DNA from: Gammaproteobacteria bacterium
GTDB taxonomy: Bacteria > Pseudomonadota > Gammaproteobacteria > DSM-16500
Reading direction: 5' to 3'
Assembly (NCBI GenBank): GCA_013288815.1
Contig: JABDBD010000001.1
Location: forward strand, 124,001-188,000
Length of the DNA: 64,000 bases
Shown piece after piece: positions 27,070 through 35,470 of the stretch. Numbering within the stretch: the stretch's first letter is position 1; each line of letters begins with the position of its first letter. The notes beneath the pieces are model-generated. The model saw nothing but the letters and a program-made list of their open reading frames with translations. It had not been told where the DNA came from and searched no databases. The position numbers and the translations under genes are program-made.

Positions 27070-27513
27070 ATGTCATTTAAGATAGAGGATCATCCTGGTA
27101 TTTTGCTTAAAAAAGCCGCTCGCTTATTTGAACAAGTTGCTAATAAAAGTTTAGATATACTTGGAGTCACTCATGCGCAGACTGTTATTCTAATTCGGTT
27201 ATGGGAAAGAGATGGCCAAAATCAAATGGAATTAGCAAACAGTGCTGGATTAGATCAATCAACTGTTGTGCGTTTATTGGATCGCATGGAAAGAGATGAA
27301 TTAATTAAACGTATTCGTAATAAAGATGACAGGCGGGTTTATAATTTTTATCTTACGCTCGCAGCAAAAAAAGTGTGTAGAAAACTGGAAGGACACTCTA
27401 ACGCAATGACTGAAATAGCGCACGAATCCCTTTCTAAGAAAGACATGGAGAAATTCACACAACTCATTGTCACTGTTGTGGGTAATTTAGAGCGATATTT
27501 GGAGAACAACTAA
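27070..27513 (+). CDS. MarR-family transcriptional regulator
   Basis: Winged-helix regulator of 147 residues: dimerisation helix near the N-terminus, helix-turn-helix QMELANSAGLDQSTVVRLLDRMERDEL at about 57-83 and the wing RIRNKDDRRVYNFYLT. The stop is immediately followed by the ATG of the SDR gene (zero gap), so the two form an operon. The usual MarR logic would be repression of the dehydrogenase relieved by its substrate. The ligand is unknown. Confidence 0.92.
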   Translation: MSFKIEDHPGILLKKAARLFEQVANKSLDILGVTHAQTVILIRLWERDGQNQMELANSAGLDQSTVVRLLDRMERDELIKRIRNKDDRRVYNFYLTLAAKKVCRKLEGHSNAMTEIAHESLSKKDMEKFTQLIVTVVGNLERYLENN

Positions 27514-28392
27514 ATGAAAATTTTATTAACCGGTGGCTCGGGTGATTTAGGTAAAGTGTTGGCTTATCGAATAGAAAAACGCGGAGATGTCGCTTTGCGT
27601 TTTGATATACGAGAACCATCCGATAATTATGGAAGTTTTCTAAATGGGTCTATTCTAGATAGAAAAATATTATTAGAGGCTTTAACTGATGTAGATTATA
27701 TAGTGCATATTGCTGCGTGGCATGGATATCATGAATTTACCAAGAAAAAAAACGTTTACGATTTTTGGGATGTTAATGTCACCGGAACGTTTAATGTTTT
27801 TCAAGCAGCAACAGAAATGAACATTAACAAAATTATTTTTATATCAAGTGAAGCAGTTTCTGATAAAAATGGGTCATATGGATGGACAAAAGTATTAGGT
27901 GAAGAAATCGCACAACGTTTTGTACAGAATCATCATTTAAATGTTTTAACTTTGAGACCAAGAGCATTTATCCCATTTTGGAATAAAGAAGTTTATTCAT
28001 CGTTTGTAGAATGGGCGAAATGGTACTGGGGTGGAGCTGTGCATATTAATGATGTTGCTACAGCAGTCATGCAAGGAATTGATTTATTGTCTACAAAAAC
28101 TTTGCCAAATCAAATAGTTTTGCCAGTCGATGGCGCGTATGAATATACTCAAAATGATTTACAAAATTGGGATAAATCCGGCGCTGGAACCACATTCAAA
28201 AAATATTATGAAAAATACTACGATTTAACTATTAAATATGGCTTAGATCCAACCGCTAAACCAACGATACAAGATATTTCATCTACAAAGCAATGGTTAG
28301 GCTATGAACCACATTACAGTTTAATGAATTTGTTAGAAGAGCTATCAAAATATGGCGAATCCGGCCCTTCTAATATTGAATTAGATCTTTAA
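27514..28392 (+). CDS. NAD(P)-dependent epimerase/dehydratase (extended SDR)
   Basis: Oxidoreductase of 292 residues. It has the Rossmann dinucleotide motif TGGSGDLG (7-14), DVDYIVHIAAWHGYHEF, the serine region FISSEA and the catalytic YGWTK (Y-x3-K). The C-terminal substrate domain is normal in length. Best described as related to UDP-sugar epimerases and similar SDRs; the substrate cannot be read from sequence. Translated directly after the MarR gene. It is the only clearly metabolic cargo of the island. Confidence 0.9.
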   Translation: MKILLTGGSGDLGKVLAYRIEKRGDVALRFDIREPSDNYGSFLNGSILDRKILLEALTDVDYIVHIAAWHGYHEFTKKKNVYDFWDVNVTGTFNVFQAATEMNINKIIFISSEAVSDKNGSYGWTKVLGEEIAQRFVQNHHLNVLTLRPRAFIPFWNKEVYSSFVEWAKWYWGGAVHINDVATAVMQGIDLLSTKTLPNQIVLPVDGAYEYTQNDLQNWDKSGAGTTFKKYYEKYYDLTIKYGLDPTAKPTIQDISSTKQWLGYEPHYSLMNLLEELSKYGESGPSNIELDL

Positions 28393-28412
28393 TAAGAAAG
28401 TACCAAGTGTTT

Positions 28413-29501
28413 TTATGGTTCTTTTAGTTTGCGTGCCAGCGCTTCAGCAAAGTCGTCAATATTAATAGGATTAAATTTTTTGGTATTTAAATTTTGAATG
28501 ATCTCGCCTTGACGGTGTTCGGCGACTTCGCCGTAGCTGAAGAAAGTTGTTAGTACTGCCTCATGACCCAGATTTTGGCTCCATGCTTTAAAATCTTCTG
28601 GCGTGTTGCAGAGGCCTTCGCCTAAGCGGACAAGCGTGTGTCTGAAGCTGTGGGGAGTAAAATAGGGAAGGTTGGCATACTCGAAAGCATCGCGAAAAAT
28701 TTTACGTATGGGAGTTGCATTGCTCCAATGTTTTTTATCTAAACTATCTACTTCAAATTCGCCTGATTTACCAATTACAATCCGCGTTGTAGGAAATAAC
28801 GGATCTTCATTGCTGTATAGTTTCTCGTTTCGCAAGTATTGCACCCATTCTGCAAATATTTTTTGAATATCCCCATCAACGGGAAAGAAGTAGGTAGTAA
28901 AGGTTTTACTGAATTTTGTTTTAACTTCGCGTGCATCTTGTTTTACGTATCCATGTATCAAATCGATATGCTTTAGTTTTATTGAAGTGATGGCGTTGTC
29001 TCGCGCTCCAGTCAAAATTGTAAATGCTACCAGAGCACGATTACGACGTTCGATATCAGTATTGTATGGCATTGTGGCAATCACGTGCTTGATTTGTTCC
29101 ATCGTGGGAGTATTTTGTACTCTACGAGCTGTTGCTATACGCATATCTTTTTCAGAAAGATTGAAATAATCTGCGTCAGAATAATTTAATCGTGATTTAT
29201 AACTGGGTTGTCCGGCTAACCATTGGAAGAACCGTTGCAGCGATGCCAAAGTTGAATGCAAAGTTGCTTTGCTTAATACCTGTTGGGATCGCTGTCCTTT
29301 CTGTTTAGCCAAGTGTGCCTTAAATGCAATGGCCTGTTGAAAATGAAATGCTTTAAAGTCTTTGAACTGAGTGTAGTCTTCAAATCGTGCTAATGCCTTA
29401 GCGACTGAATCTAGTGTCTGCTCACTCAGACGTTTTGCTTCTTTCAAATAGGTGAAATATCGGTGCTTGATACGCTCATTATTTGCATTGTGTTTCAGCA
29501 T
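28413..29501 (-). CDS. Tyrosine recombinase/integrase (second of the island)
   Basis: Phage-integrase-family recombinase of 362 residues. The N-terminal SAM-like core-binding domain (about 15-110) is followed by the catalytic domain: Arg in TGARDNAI, HSFRHTL (H-x2-R), LGHEAV (His) and the nucleophile in TTFFSYGEV. It overlaps the upstream helix-turn-helix/zinc gene by seven bases, so the two are translated together and probably act together. It differs from the P4-type enzyme at the tRNA end, so it may serve another recombination event or an older nested element. Confidence 0.92.
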   Translation of the reverse strand: MLKHNANNERIKHRYFTYLKEAKRLSEQTLDSVAKALARFEDYTQFKDFKAFHFQQAIAFKAHLAKQKGQRSQQVLSKATLHSTLASLQRFFQWLAGQPSYKSRLNYSDADYFNLSEKDMRIATARRVQNTPTMEQIKHVIATMPYNTDIERRNRALVAFTILTGARDNAITSIKLKHIDLIHGYVKQDAREVKTKFSKTFTTYFFPVDGDIQKIFAEWVQYLRNEKLYSNEDPLFPTTRIVIGKSGEFEVDSLDKKHWSNATPIRKIFRDAFEYANLPYFTPHSFRHTLVRLGEGLCNTPEDFKAWSQNLGHEAVLTTFFSYGEVAEHRQGEIIQNLNTKKFNPINIDDFAEALARKLKEP

Positions 29502-29983
29502 ATTTTTTTAACCTTTTCTAATTCACTGTTTGTGGTGGGTTGATTCCTATCAGCTATATGTAGTAAGGCTGGCGGTAATGTGATGATAATTTTGCCGAAA
29601 ACATGTTCTAATTTAGCTAAATTGACTCGCCGGTTCATGATGGAATGGCAGCGAAAGCAGATCGCCATTAGATTCCCCATTTTTTCATTTACGGGTTGAT
29701 AGTCTGCCATGTCACCGGCTGGCGTGCTGGGTGCATGACATCGAACGCAATACATTTCACCAGGATTACATTTTTTCTTGTTCTTTAGTCGCCGAGTCTG
29801 AAGAAACGTCGCAAGATCACGACCTTGAATGAGCATAGGGCGCTTCTTGTCGGTGGTTGGCAGCCCTTCCTTGATCCACACTCCCACTGTATTTTTGTGA
29901 ATGTCGAATAAAGAGGCTATACCTTCCACTGTGTAATTACGGTGAATTTTGATTCGGCGGTAGTTATAGCTGCGTTTTTTCAT
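29495..29983 (-). CDS. Helix-turn-helix protein with four-cysteine zinc motif
   Basis: 162 residues. The N-terminus has a MerR/excisionase-like helix-turn-helix (YTVEGIASLFDIHKNTVGVW, then IKEGLP). The middle holds two Cys pairs, CVRC and CFRC, about 35 residues apart, likely a zinc site. It overlaps the following recombinase gene. Similar small DNA-binding partners accompany recombinases on islands and may set directionality. Function inferred from context. Confidence 0.8.
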   Translation of the reverse strand: MKKRSYNYRRIKIHRNYTVEGIASLFDIHKNTVGVWIKEGLPTTDKKRPMLIQGRDLATFLQTRRLKNKKKCNPGEMYCVRCHAPSTPAGDMADYQPVNEKMGNLMAICFRCHSIMNRRVNLAKLEHVFGKIIITLPPALLHIADRNQPTTNSELEKVKKIC

Positions 29984-29998
29984 GATTACCCGACGCCT

Positions 29999-30220
29999 TT
30001 AAAGAGTGGCGCGTGTGATGAGCGCATGAATATCTTCAACGCGCCAGGCGGTGATTCGTCGTCCCAACGAGCGTACGGGTTGTGGATAGCGGCCAGTTTT
30101 AACGCCTTCCCACCAAGTAGATTTACTTACCGGAATGATGGCAGGTATTGGTGGTTTGGCTTTTGGATTGCCGATAATTTGATGTAGACGAAGAAAACCG
30201 GTTTCAGGGAGTTTGTGCAT
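29999..30220 (-). CDS. AlpA-family excisionase/regulator
   Basis: 73-residue winged-helix protein: FLRLHQII, VSKSTWWEGVKTGRYPQPVR and RITAWRVEDIHALI are typical of AlpA/Phage_AlpA proteins. In P4-like elements AlpA controls integrase expression and excision. An inverted repeat, TGTATCCA/TGGATACA (30222-30229, 30248-30255), covers its ribosome-site region, and two larger palindromes lie further upstream. Confidence 0.9.
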   Translation of the reverse strand: MHKLPETGFLRLHQIIGNPKAKPPIPAIIPVSKSTWWEGVKTGRYPQPVRSLGRRITAWRVEDIHALITRATL

Positions 30221-30281
30221 TTGTATCCATCCTTATTCAGTTTAGGTTGGATACATCCTCCTTTGTTTGATAGCAAAGTTC

Positions 30282-30316
30282 ACCGCAGTTGCGGTAAGCC
30301 TTACCGCAATTGCGGT
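30282..30316. promoter_or_regulatory. Tandem palindromic operators upstream of alpA
   Basis: ACCGCAGTTGCGGT (30282-30295) and ACCGCAATTGCGGT (30303-30316) are 14-base palindromes, the second perfect, repeated with a 21-base period. They lie between alpA and the frameshifted gene. The arrangement suggests cooperative binding of two dimers on one DNA face. Confidence 0.65.
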
Positions 30317-30323
30317 AGAGATT

Positions 30324-31089
30324 TTAAGCTGATTTTAGACTTTGCTTTGCAGCGGAAAATTTATCTTCCAGAGTACGTTCAGAAATCCCATGCTTATCGC
30401 CATGATATGCCAATAATGCTGAAATAATCGCAGCTTGATTGATGAAAGTTGAATGAGCGACTCCATTAGGTGATTTGCCGAGGATTAAATCAATTAAGGC
30501 ACCGATAATGTTGAGATAAGTTGTTTCAGATCGAATTCCAGGGGTGTTATTTTTTTCTACTATGGATTTTAAAGAGCTATTTTCACCTAGTAGCGAGTCG
30601 CGTTCTAGTGTGAGCTTAGAAATAATGGATTGCTTTTTTGCTATTTCTGCTTGTAATGCATCTCGATCAACTTGCAGTGCACGGAAAGAATCAGCGTTGA
30701 TAGTAGAATGAGTTTTGCGCTCAACCTCATCAAATAAAAAGTTAGGTTTGTTTGAGGGGAATTCTTTCGCGATCCATTCTTTAAGATTTTGCCGCGAAAC
30801 ATGCCGTCTTGCAGGCGCTACATGTTCGGTGGTTATACGGCCATTTTCTCGGCTTAACTGGTAAAGTCCCAGAATCGATAGCATTGTGAATGGCTCTGCA
30901 TTTTACTTCAAGGCATTTAATTTGTGGGTGTCGAAATACAGCTGGATTTTCTGTGGCGGCTTCTTTTAAATATTTATCAATTTCATTCATCGGAACGTTG
31001 CACCATAATGCGGCTGCTACAGCCACAGGATAGAGTGAAAAATATGCGTGGATATTTTCACAGCTATCATTTTGCCAAGGTTGTTTCAT
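30324..31089 (-). pseudogene. Island coiled-coil gene split by a +1 frameshift
   Basis: Two overlapping frames make one protein of a family common on P4-type islands. The first (31089 down to about 30850) starts MKQPWQNDSCENIHAYFSLY and runs to DSGTLPVKPR. The second continues as ENGRITTEHVAPARRHVSRQ, then NADSFRALQVDRDALQAEI and a C-terminal helical part ending EDKFSAAKQSLKSA. Joining them needs skipping one base within about 30845-30865. Both parts keep good coding sequence, so the lesion is recent, a sequencing error, or a programmed shift. A strong ribosome site (AAGGA) precedes the first ATG. Function unknown. Confidence 0.75.
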
Positions 31090-31101
31090 GATTCTTCCTT
31101 T

Positions 31102-32319
31102 TTATCCAAAAATTGGTATTACTTTTGGTTCAATTAAAATTGAATCTAAATAGTCTGCCCAGTGTTGCATCATCCTCTTTCGTTCTGGCAGATATTCCGC
31201 GCGATTGTAAGCGCCACGAACTTCATTGCGTTCGCAGTGTGCCAGTTGTCGTTCAATAACATCTGGTTTAAAGCCTGTTTCGTTGAGTATAGTGGATGCA
31301 ACTGCGCGAAATCCGTGACCTGTCATCTTACCTTTGTAGCCTAGGCGATAAAGAGCAAACAGCATGGTATTGTTGCTGATAGGTTTGCTTGGGTTGCGTC
31401 CAGGAAATACAAAACGGCTAATACCCGCTATCTCTTTTAATTCTTCTAGGAGTTTGAGCGCTTGTCGTGATAGCGGAACAATATGTTCTGTTCTCATTTT
31501 CATTCGTTCAGCGGGGATCACCCATAAGCTGTTTGTTAAATCAAATTCACTCCATACAGCACCGATCAATTCATTGGTGCGTACAAACGTTTGTGCAAGT
31601 AGTTGCATAGCGAGACGTGTTTGTTTGTCACCGACTTCGTCATAGCTTGCAATGGCGCGTAACAGATCGGGTAATTCTTCTGAACGAATTGCAGATTGGT
31701 GTTTTTTAACATGTGGCGTTAATGCGCCTCGTAAATCGGTTGCGATATTTCGGGTGCAGCGGCCGGTGGCAATTCCATAGCGAAATATTTGTCCGCATAC
31801 TTGTAATACACGATGAGCAAGGTCATGTGCACCACGGGTTTCAATTCTACGAACAGTATCCAGTAATTCAGGCGCATTGATTTGATCAATGGGTCGCTTA
31901 TCAAGAAATGGAAATATATTATTCTCAAGGCGACGCTTTACATCTTTAGCATGTTGATCAACCCATGTGTGGGATTGTTTATTGAACCATTCCAGCGCCA
32001 CGGCTTCGAATGAATTTGTATTGGCGAGTTTTTTGCGAAGATTGATGGCTTTACGCTCAGCGGAAGGGTCAAGGTTAGCTTGTAACTGCTGGTGAAATTC
32101 ATCGCGTTTCTTTCGCGCATCGCTTAGTGAGACTTTAGGATAAACGCCAGCGGATAAAGATTTTTCTTTACCAGCTTCCCAATAACGAAAGCGCCAATAT
32201 TTACGGCCATCACGGTATATCCAGAGATATAAACCATCTCCATCATGGAGTTTTCGTATAGCGGCACCATTGCTGGTCGCATTTTTGCAAGTCGCTGCTG
32301 ATAAGAGGTTAGTTGCCAT
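31102..32319 (-). CDS. P4-type integrase
   Basis: Tyrosine integrase of 405 residues with the N-terminal arm-binding DUF4102 domain (AIRKLHDGDGLYLWIYRDGR, KSLSAGVYPKVSLSDARKKR), a core-binding domain (about 100-190) and the catalytic domain: Arg in FVRTNELIG, HGFRAVAST (H-x2-R), LAHCERN (His) and the nucleophile in RGAYNRAEY. It lies 165 bases from the 3' end of tRNA-Ser(CGA), its presumed target. Arm-like TTACCACG motifs overlap its start and promoter, so it may repress itself. Confidence 0.96.
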   Translation of the reverse strand: MATNLLSAATCKNATSNGAAIRKLHDGDGLYLWIYRDGRKYWRFRYWEAGKEKSLSAGVYPKVSLSDARKKRDEFHQQLQANLDPSAERKAINLRKKLANTNSFEAVALEWFNKQSHTWVDQHAKDVKRRLENNIFPFLDKRPIDQINAPELLDTVRRIETRGAHDLAHRVLQVCGQIFRYGIATGRCTRNIATDLRGALTPHVKKHQSAIRSEELPDLLRAIASYDEVGDKQTRLAMQLLAQTFVRTNELIGAVWSEFDLTNSLWVIPAERMKMRTEHIVPLSRQALKLLEELKEIAGISRFVFPGRNPSKPISNNTMLFALYRLGYKGKMTGHGFRAVASTILNETGFKPDVIERQLAHCERNEVRGAYNRAEYLPERKRMMQHWADYLDSILIEPKVIPIFG

Positions 32320-32401
32320 CGTGGTAACACCAAAGGACCGTCAATTTGTTGCCACGAAAGTTACTACGGTTTGGGTTCGGATGCAACTGGATGTTACCAC
32401 G
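32320..32401 (-). promoter_or_regulatory. Arm-type integrase sites and int promoter region, right end
   Basis: TTACCACG occurs at 32394-32401 and as its complement at 32320-32327 next to the integrase start. The variants TTGCCACG (32349-32356) and TTACTACG (32361-32368) repeat the 12-base pairing seen at the left end. This supports the two ends belonging to one element. Confidence 0.6.
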
Positions 32402-32483
32402 CTGTGCTGGACTATGGTTTAGCTAGAAAATCGCATGTTTATTGCTATTTTTTGCTGTTATCAGATTTGCTTGGATGTTGATT

Positions 32484-32503
32484 TGGCGGAGAGGGTGGGA
32501 TTC
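32484..32503 (+). other. Right att site (3' end of tRNA-Ser)
   Basis: The 3' end of the tRNA gene, including the encoded CCA, is repeated at 25907-25925. The block covers part of the T-stem and the acceptor stem, the classic attachment core of P4-type integrases. Confidence 0.75.
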
Positions 32504-32576
32504 GAACCCACGTGAGAGCTTTCGCCCTCCATCCGATTTCGAGTCGGTGCCGTTATAGCCACTTCGGTACCTCTCC
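32484..32576 (-). tRNA. tRNA-Ser (anticodon CGA)
   Basis: 93 bases including an encoded CCA. The acceptor stem is GGAGAGG/CCTCTCC with discriminator G. The anticodon loop CTCGAAA between CCGA and TCGG gives anticodon CGA, reading UCG. A long variable arm (GGAGGGCGAAAGCTCTC) marks a class II tRNA, and GGTTCGAATCC is the T-arm. It hosts the integrative island at its 3' end and remains complete. Confidence 0.96.
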
Positions 32577-32639
32577 CAAGGAGCGGGGATTATATACGTT
32601 ATGAGGGGCTGAAACAATGACGAAATTTGTTAAAAAGTG

Positions 32640-32924
32640 TTAGCGTAACAACGTTAATAGAGGGATGAGAGACCTGCAATGATTATAAATGTTTTTAATG
32701 ATACCTACAGGCTTTTCAGATTTATCAGAAGTAGGTGTGGCGCGAGTATTCATGAATATATAACCATATGCAAACCCAACACAAACACCTGCTATCGTGG
32801 CTGGGATTAACAATGTAGGCTGTTTAATCTGCTCATGCAGAATATCTTGCTGACATTTTAAAAAATCTTTATCTCTTGCAACTTCACATTCTAGCTCTTT
32901 AATTTTTAGCGATAGACTTTTCAC
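32640..32924 (-). CDS. YqjK-like membrane protein
   Basis: 94 residues from a GTG at 32924, with AGGAGA seven bases upstream; a GTG at 32939 is possible but overlaps that site. An N-terminal charged helix (KIKELECEVARDKDFLKCQQ) is followed by one membrane segment (LLIPATIAGVCVGFAYGYIF). Topology and place after yqjD-yqjE-like genes match YqjK of E. coli; sequence similarity alone is weak. Confidence 0.65.
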   Translation of the reverse strand: MKSLSLKIKELECEVARDKDFLKCQQDILHEQIKQPTLLIPATIAGVCVGFAYGYIFMNTRATPTSDKSEKPVGIIKNIYNHCRSLIPLLTLLR

Positions 32925-33303
32925 GGGCAGTCTCCTCACTGTTACTCAAGCTACGCAATTGCCGACGAGTTGCTTGAAACGTCAGATTATTTTTCATGCG
33001 TACAATATAAAGCCCCACAATACACAAGGCTAATACATTCAATAGAGCCACCACAAAAAAAGAAGATAACCAGCTCACATGAATTGAAACAAGAGAAGCT
33101 ACTACCATTGCTAATATACAAATCCAAGTCGTGATAGCCAGCAACAAACCAACAACAGCAAGAATAATCAGATTCACCAAACTTTGCATTGCCAGTTTTG
33201 CTTCAGCAGCTGCTAAGTTTTTAAGATCAATCACCAGCTTAAAAAATGATTGGGCAACATTTTTAATAATTGCAAAAATACTTAAATGACTTTTCTCTTC
33301 CAT
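32899..33303 (-). CDS. YqjE-like phage-holin-family membrane protein
   Basis: 134 residues. A cytoplasmic amphipathic N-terminus with LVIDLKNLAAAEAKLAMQS is followed by two membrane helices (LIILAVVGLLLAITTWICIL and FFVVALLNVLALCIVGLYIV) and a charged tail. This is the holin-X/YqjE pattern. It overlaps the YqjK-like gene and follows the DUF883 gene, reproducing the yqjD-yqjE-yqjK order. These proteins are thought to affect ribosome-membrane association or envelope stress; no lysis role is implied. Confidence 0.82.
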   Translation of the reverse strand: MEEKSHLSIFAIIKNVAQSFFKLVIDLKNLAAAEAKLAMQSLVNLIILAVVGLLLAITTWICILAMVVASLVSIHVSWLSSFFVVALLNVLALCIVGLYIVRMKNNLTFQATRRQLRSLSNSEETAREKSIAKN

Positions 33304-33342
33304 GAAAAATATTCCAACATTTTTTAAGCTGTGAATAAAAAA

Positions 33343-33651
33343 TTATTTACGCAATAGCTGAGACAACAACACACCTGCGAGAACAGCAAAACCAATCGTT
33401 TTTACAGGATTTTCTTGAACGTAAGTGACAATGTTTTCTTGAAAATCTGCAGACTTTTCTTTTACACCCGCAAATTTTTCTTTCATGTCTGATAACGATT
33501 GCTCAAGAATATCGTGCGCTCTTCCTTTTGCATCCGATGCAGCTTGCGAGATAGCATCACGAGTTTCAGACGCTTTTTCTTTGATTTTTTGCAAATCGGC
33601 ATAGAGATCATTTTTGGAGTTATCGTTCTTATGAATGTCTTTAGAGTGCAT
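33343..33651 (-). CDS. DUF883 family protein, YqjD/ElaB-like
   Basis: 102 residues from the ATG at 33651 with GGGAG eight bases upstream; the longer in-frame extension lacks family sequence. A long alanine/lysine-rich amphipathic helix is followed by VTYVQENPVKTIGFAVLAGV and a short C-terminal membrane anchor ending LLRK. E. coli YqjD and ElaB bind 70S/100S ribosomes and tether them to the inner membrane in stationary phase. First gene of the yqj-like trio. Confidence 0.88.
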   Translation of the reverse strand: MHSKDIHKNDNSKNDLYADLQKIKEKASETRDAISQAASDAKGRAHDILEQSLSDMKEKFAGVKEKSADFQENIVTYVQENPVKTIGFAVLAGVLLSQLLRK

Positions 33652-33778
33652 GTTTAATCTCCCTTTATTTAAGCAATTATTTTTTTCAACTAGTATAGTA
33701 TACCATATTGTGGAATACGTGAAAACTTTGGGAAAAATACAAATGAAAACATGCAATTACAAAAGAAGATTTCTGTAT

Positions 33779-34897
33779 TTATGACAAGCTATTTGTTTCA
33801 ATTTTTTTACGGTAACGTTCACTTCGACGAGTACGGTCCTTGACTTGTCCTACCAGCTGACCACACGCAGCATCAATATCATCTCCACGTGTTTTACGCG
33901 TAATAGCATTAATACCGGCATTCATGAGTGTTTCGCGGAACTGGTCTATCGTTTTTTTATCTGAACGTTGATAACTTGTATTCGGAAAAGGATTAAACGG
34001 AATGAGATTGACTTTTGCGCGCATATTTTTTAACAGTGCAATAAGTTGTTTTGCATGTACCAACGAATCATTAACACCCGCAAGCATGACGTATTCCATC
34101 GTCACGTAGCGACGCTTATCCTCTTTAAAATAATCTTCACATGCTTGCATTAATTCTTTGAGCGGATATTTTTTATTAAGCGGAACCAACACATTTCGTA
34201 ATTCATCATTTGGAGCATGCAGTGAAACCGCTAATGCCACATCACTGACTTCTCGCAATCGATACATTGCAGGAATCACCCCCGCTGTACTCAACGTCAC
34301 ACGACGCTTTGAAAGTCCGTAAGCAAAATCATCTAACATAATATTCATTGCATCGACAACATTTTCAAAATTCAATAAAGGCTCGCCCATCCCCATCATC
34401 ACAACATTGGTGACCGCCCTGTCATGCGTTGCTTGGTCCGATGAAAGGCGTCGTGCTGCTACCCACACTTGACTGATAATCTCAGCAGTTGAAAGATTGC
34501 GACTAAAACCCTGCTTTCCTGTGGAACAAAAATCACAATTCAACGTACAACCCACTTGAGAAGACACACATAGCGTCCCACGCCCTGCTTCAGGAATATA
34601 AACTGTTTCGATACAGTTTCCATCCGCCAACCGCAACAACCATTTTTGGGTACCATCTTCCGCCGTATTTTCATACGCAATTTCGGGAATAGTAATGTCA
34701 GCAATTTCTTGAATTTTTTGACGAAGCGATTTACTCAAATTCGTCATCAGCTGAATATCACGCACACCTTGAAAGTGTATCCACTTTAATACTTGTTGTG
34801 CGCGATATGGTTTTTCACCCAAACTCAGAAAAAAATCTTCGAGCCCTTTACTATTCAAGCCAAGTAAATTTATTTTTGTTGTTTGGGTGATAGACAT
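33779..34897 (-). CDS. rlmN: 23S rRNA/tRNA adenine-C2 methyltransferase RlmN
   Basis: Radical-SAM enzyme that methylates A2503 of 23S rRNA and A37 of some tRNAs. The ATG at 34897 ([14 protein letters not shown]) gives 372 residues. The cluster motif C-x3-C-x2-C appears as [18 protein letters not shown], the SAM motif as [10 protein letters not shown], and the mechanistic C-terminal cysteine in DIDAACGQL. It begins one base after ndk. In relatives pilW, rodZ, ispG and hisS follow; here that continuation is broken. Confidence 0.97.
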   Translation of the reverse strand: MSITQTTKINLLGLNSKGLEDFFLSLGEKPYRAQQVLKWIHFQGVRDIQLMTNLSKSLRQKIQEIADITIPEIAYENTAEDGTQKWLLRLADGNCIETVYIPEAGRGTLCVSSQVGCTLNCDFCSTGKQGFSRNLSTAEIISQVWVAARRLSSDQATHDRAVTNVVMMGMGEPLLNFENVVDAMNIMLDDFAYGLSKRRVTLSTAGVIPAMYRLREVSDVALAVSLHAPNDELRNVLVPLNKKYPLKELMQACEDYFKEDKRRYVTMEYVMLAGVNDSLVHAKQLIALLKNMRAKVNLIPFNPFPNTSYQRSDKKTIDQFRETLMNAGINAITRKTRGDDIDAACGQLVGQVKDRTRRSERYRKKIETNSLS

Positions 34898-34898
34898 A

Positions 34899-35345
34899 TT
34901 AGGCAAGCTCTGCTTCAGCAACATAAGAAATGATTTCTTCTGGTGCGAAGAAAAAAGAAATTTCTTGTTTAGCATTATCTAAACTGTCGGACCCATGAAC
35001 CGCATTGTGGTCAATCGAATCAGCGAAGTCTGCACGAATCGTTCCTGCTGCTGCTTCTTTAGGATTCGTTGCACCCATAATTTCGCGATTACGTAAAACA
35101 GCATTTTTACCTTCTAACACCTGCGCTAGCACGGGCCCTGAACTCATAAAACTAACCAAGCCATTAAAAAATGGACGTTCTTTGTGGATAGCATAAAATT
35201 CTTGGGCCTGTTCTTTGCTTAAATGAATCATTTTGCAAGCAACAATGCTTAACCCAGCTTTTTCAAAACGGCTGTTGATTTGTCCAATAACATGTTTAGC
35301 AACCGCATCGGGTTTAATAATTGATAAAGTTCTTTCAATGTTCAT
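34899..35345 (-). CDS. ndk: Nucleoside diphosphate kinase
   Basis: Transfers phosphate between nucleoside triphosphates and diphosphates via a phosphohistidine. The ATG at 35345 gives 148 residues ([21 protein letters not shown]); an upstream in-frame extension is unlikely. The active-site histidine lies in NAVHGSDS and the nucleotide pocket in [14 protein letters not shown]. It directly precedes rlmN, the usual neighbour. Confidence 0.97.
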   Translation of the reverse strand: MNIERTLSIIKPDAVAKHVIGQINSRFEKAGLSIVACKMIHLSKEQAQEFYAIHKERPFFNGLVSFMSSGPVLAQVLEGKNAVLRNREIMGATNPKEAAAGTIRADFADSIDHNAVHGSDSLDNAKQEISFFFAPEEIISYVAEAELA

Positions 35346-35470
35346 ATTCGCTCCAGTAAGTGTTTTTTTCTTCAAAAAAGAAGTATTATAACGATTTGTG
35401 CTAAAAAAGCACGCTTAAATGTGGTATTGTGCTGAAGTTAATTAATATTTTTTATAGGATTCGAAATCAT

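Larger units (their letters stand above)
25907..32503. mobile_element. 6.6-kb integrative island in tRNA-Ser(CGA)
   Basis: The element is bounded by att direct repeats (25907-25925 and 32484-32503) and arm-type repeats just inside both ends. It has a P4-type integrase next to the tRNA. Cargo in order: KilA-N protein, MarR regulator, SDR dehydrogenase, second tyrosine recombinase, helix-turn-helix/zinc protein, AlpA regulator and a frameshifted coiled-coil gene. No conjugation, replication or capsid genes are visible, so movement would need a helper. An intact tRNA is kept at the right end. Confidence 0.8.

Noticed and set aside
32423..32617. 64-codon minus-strand frame
   Set aside because: It is the tRNA-Ser(CGA) gene read as protein.
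32899..33303. Phage lysis holin
   Set aside because: The gene sits in a yqjD-yqjE-yqjK-like operon with no endolysin or phage genes, so the holin label is only a family name.
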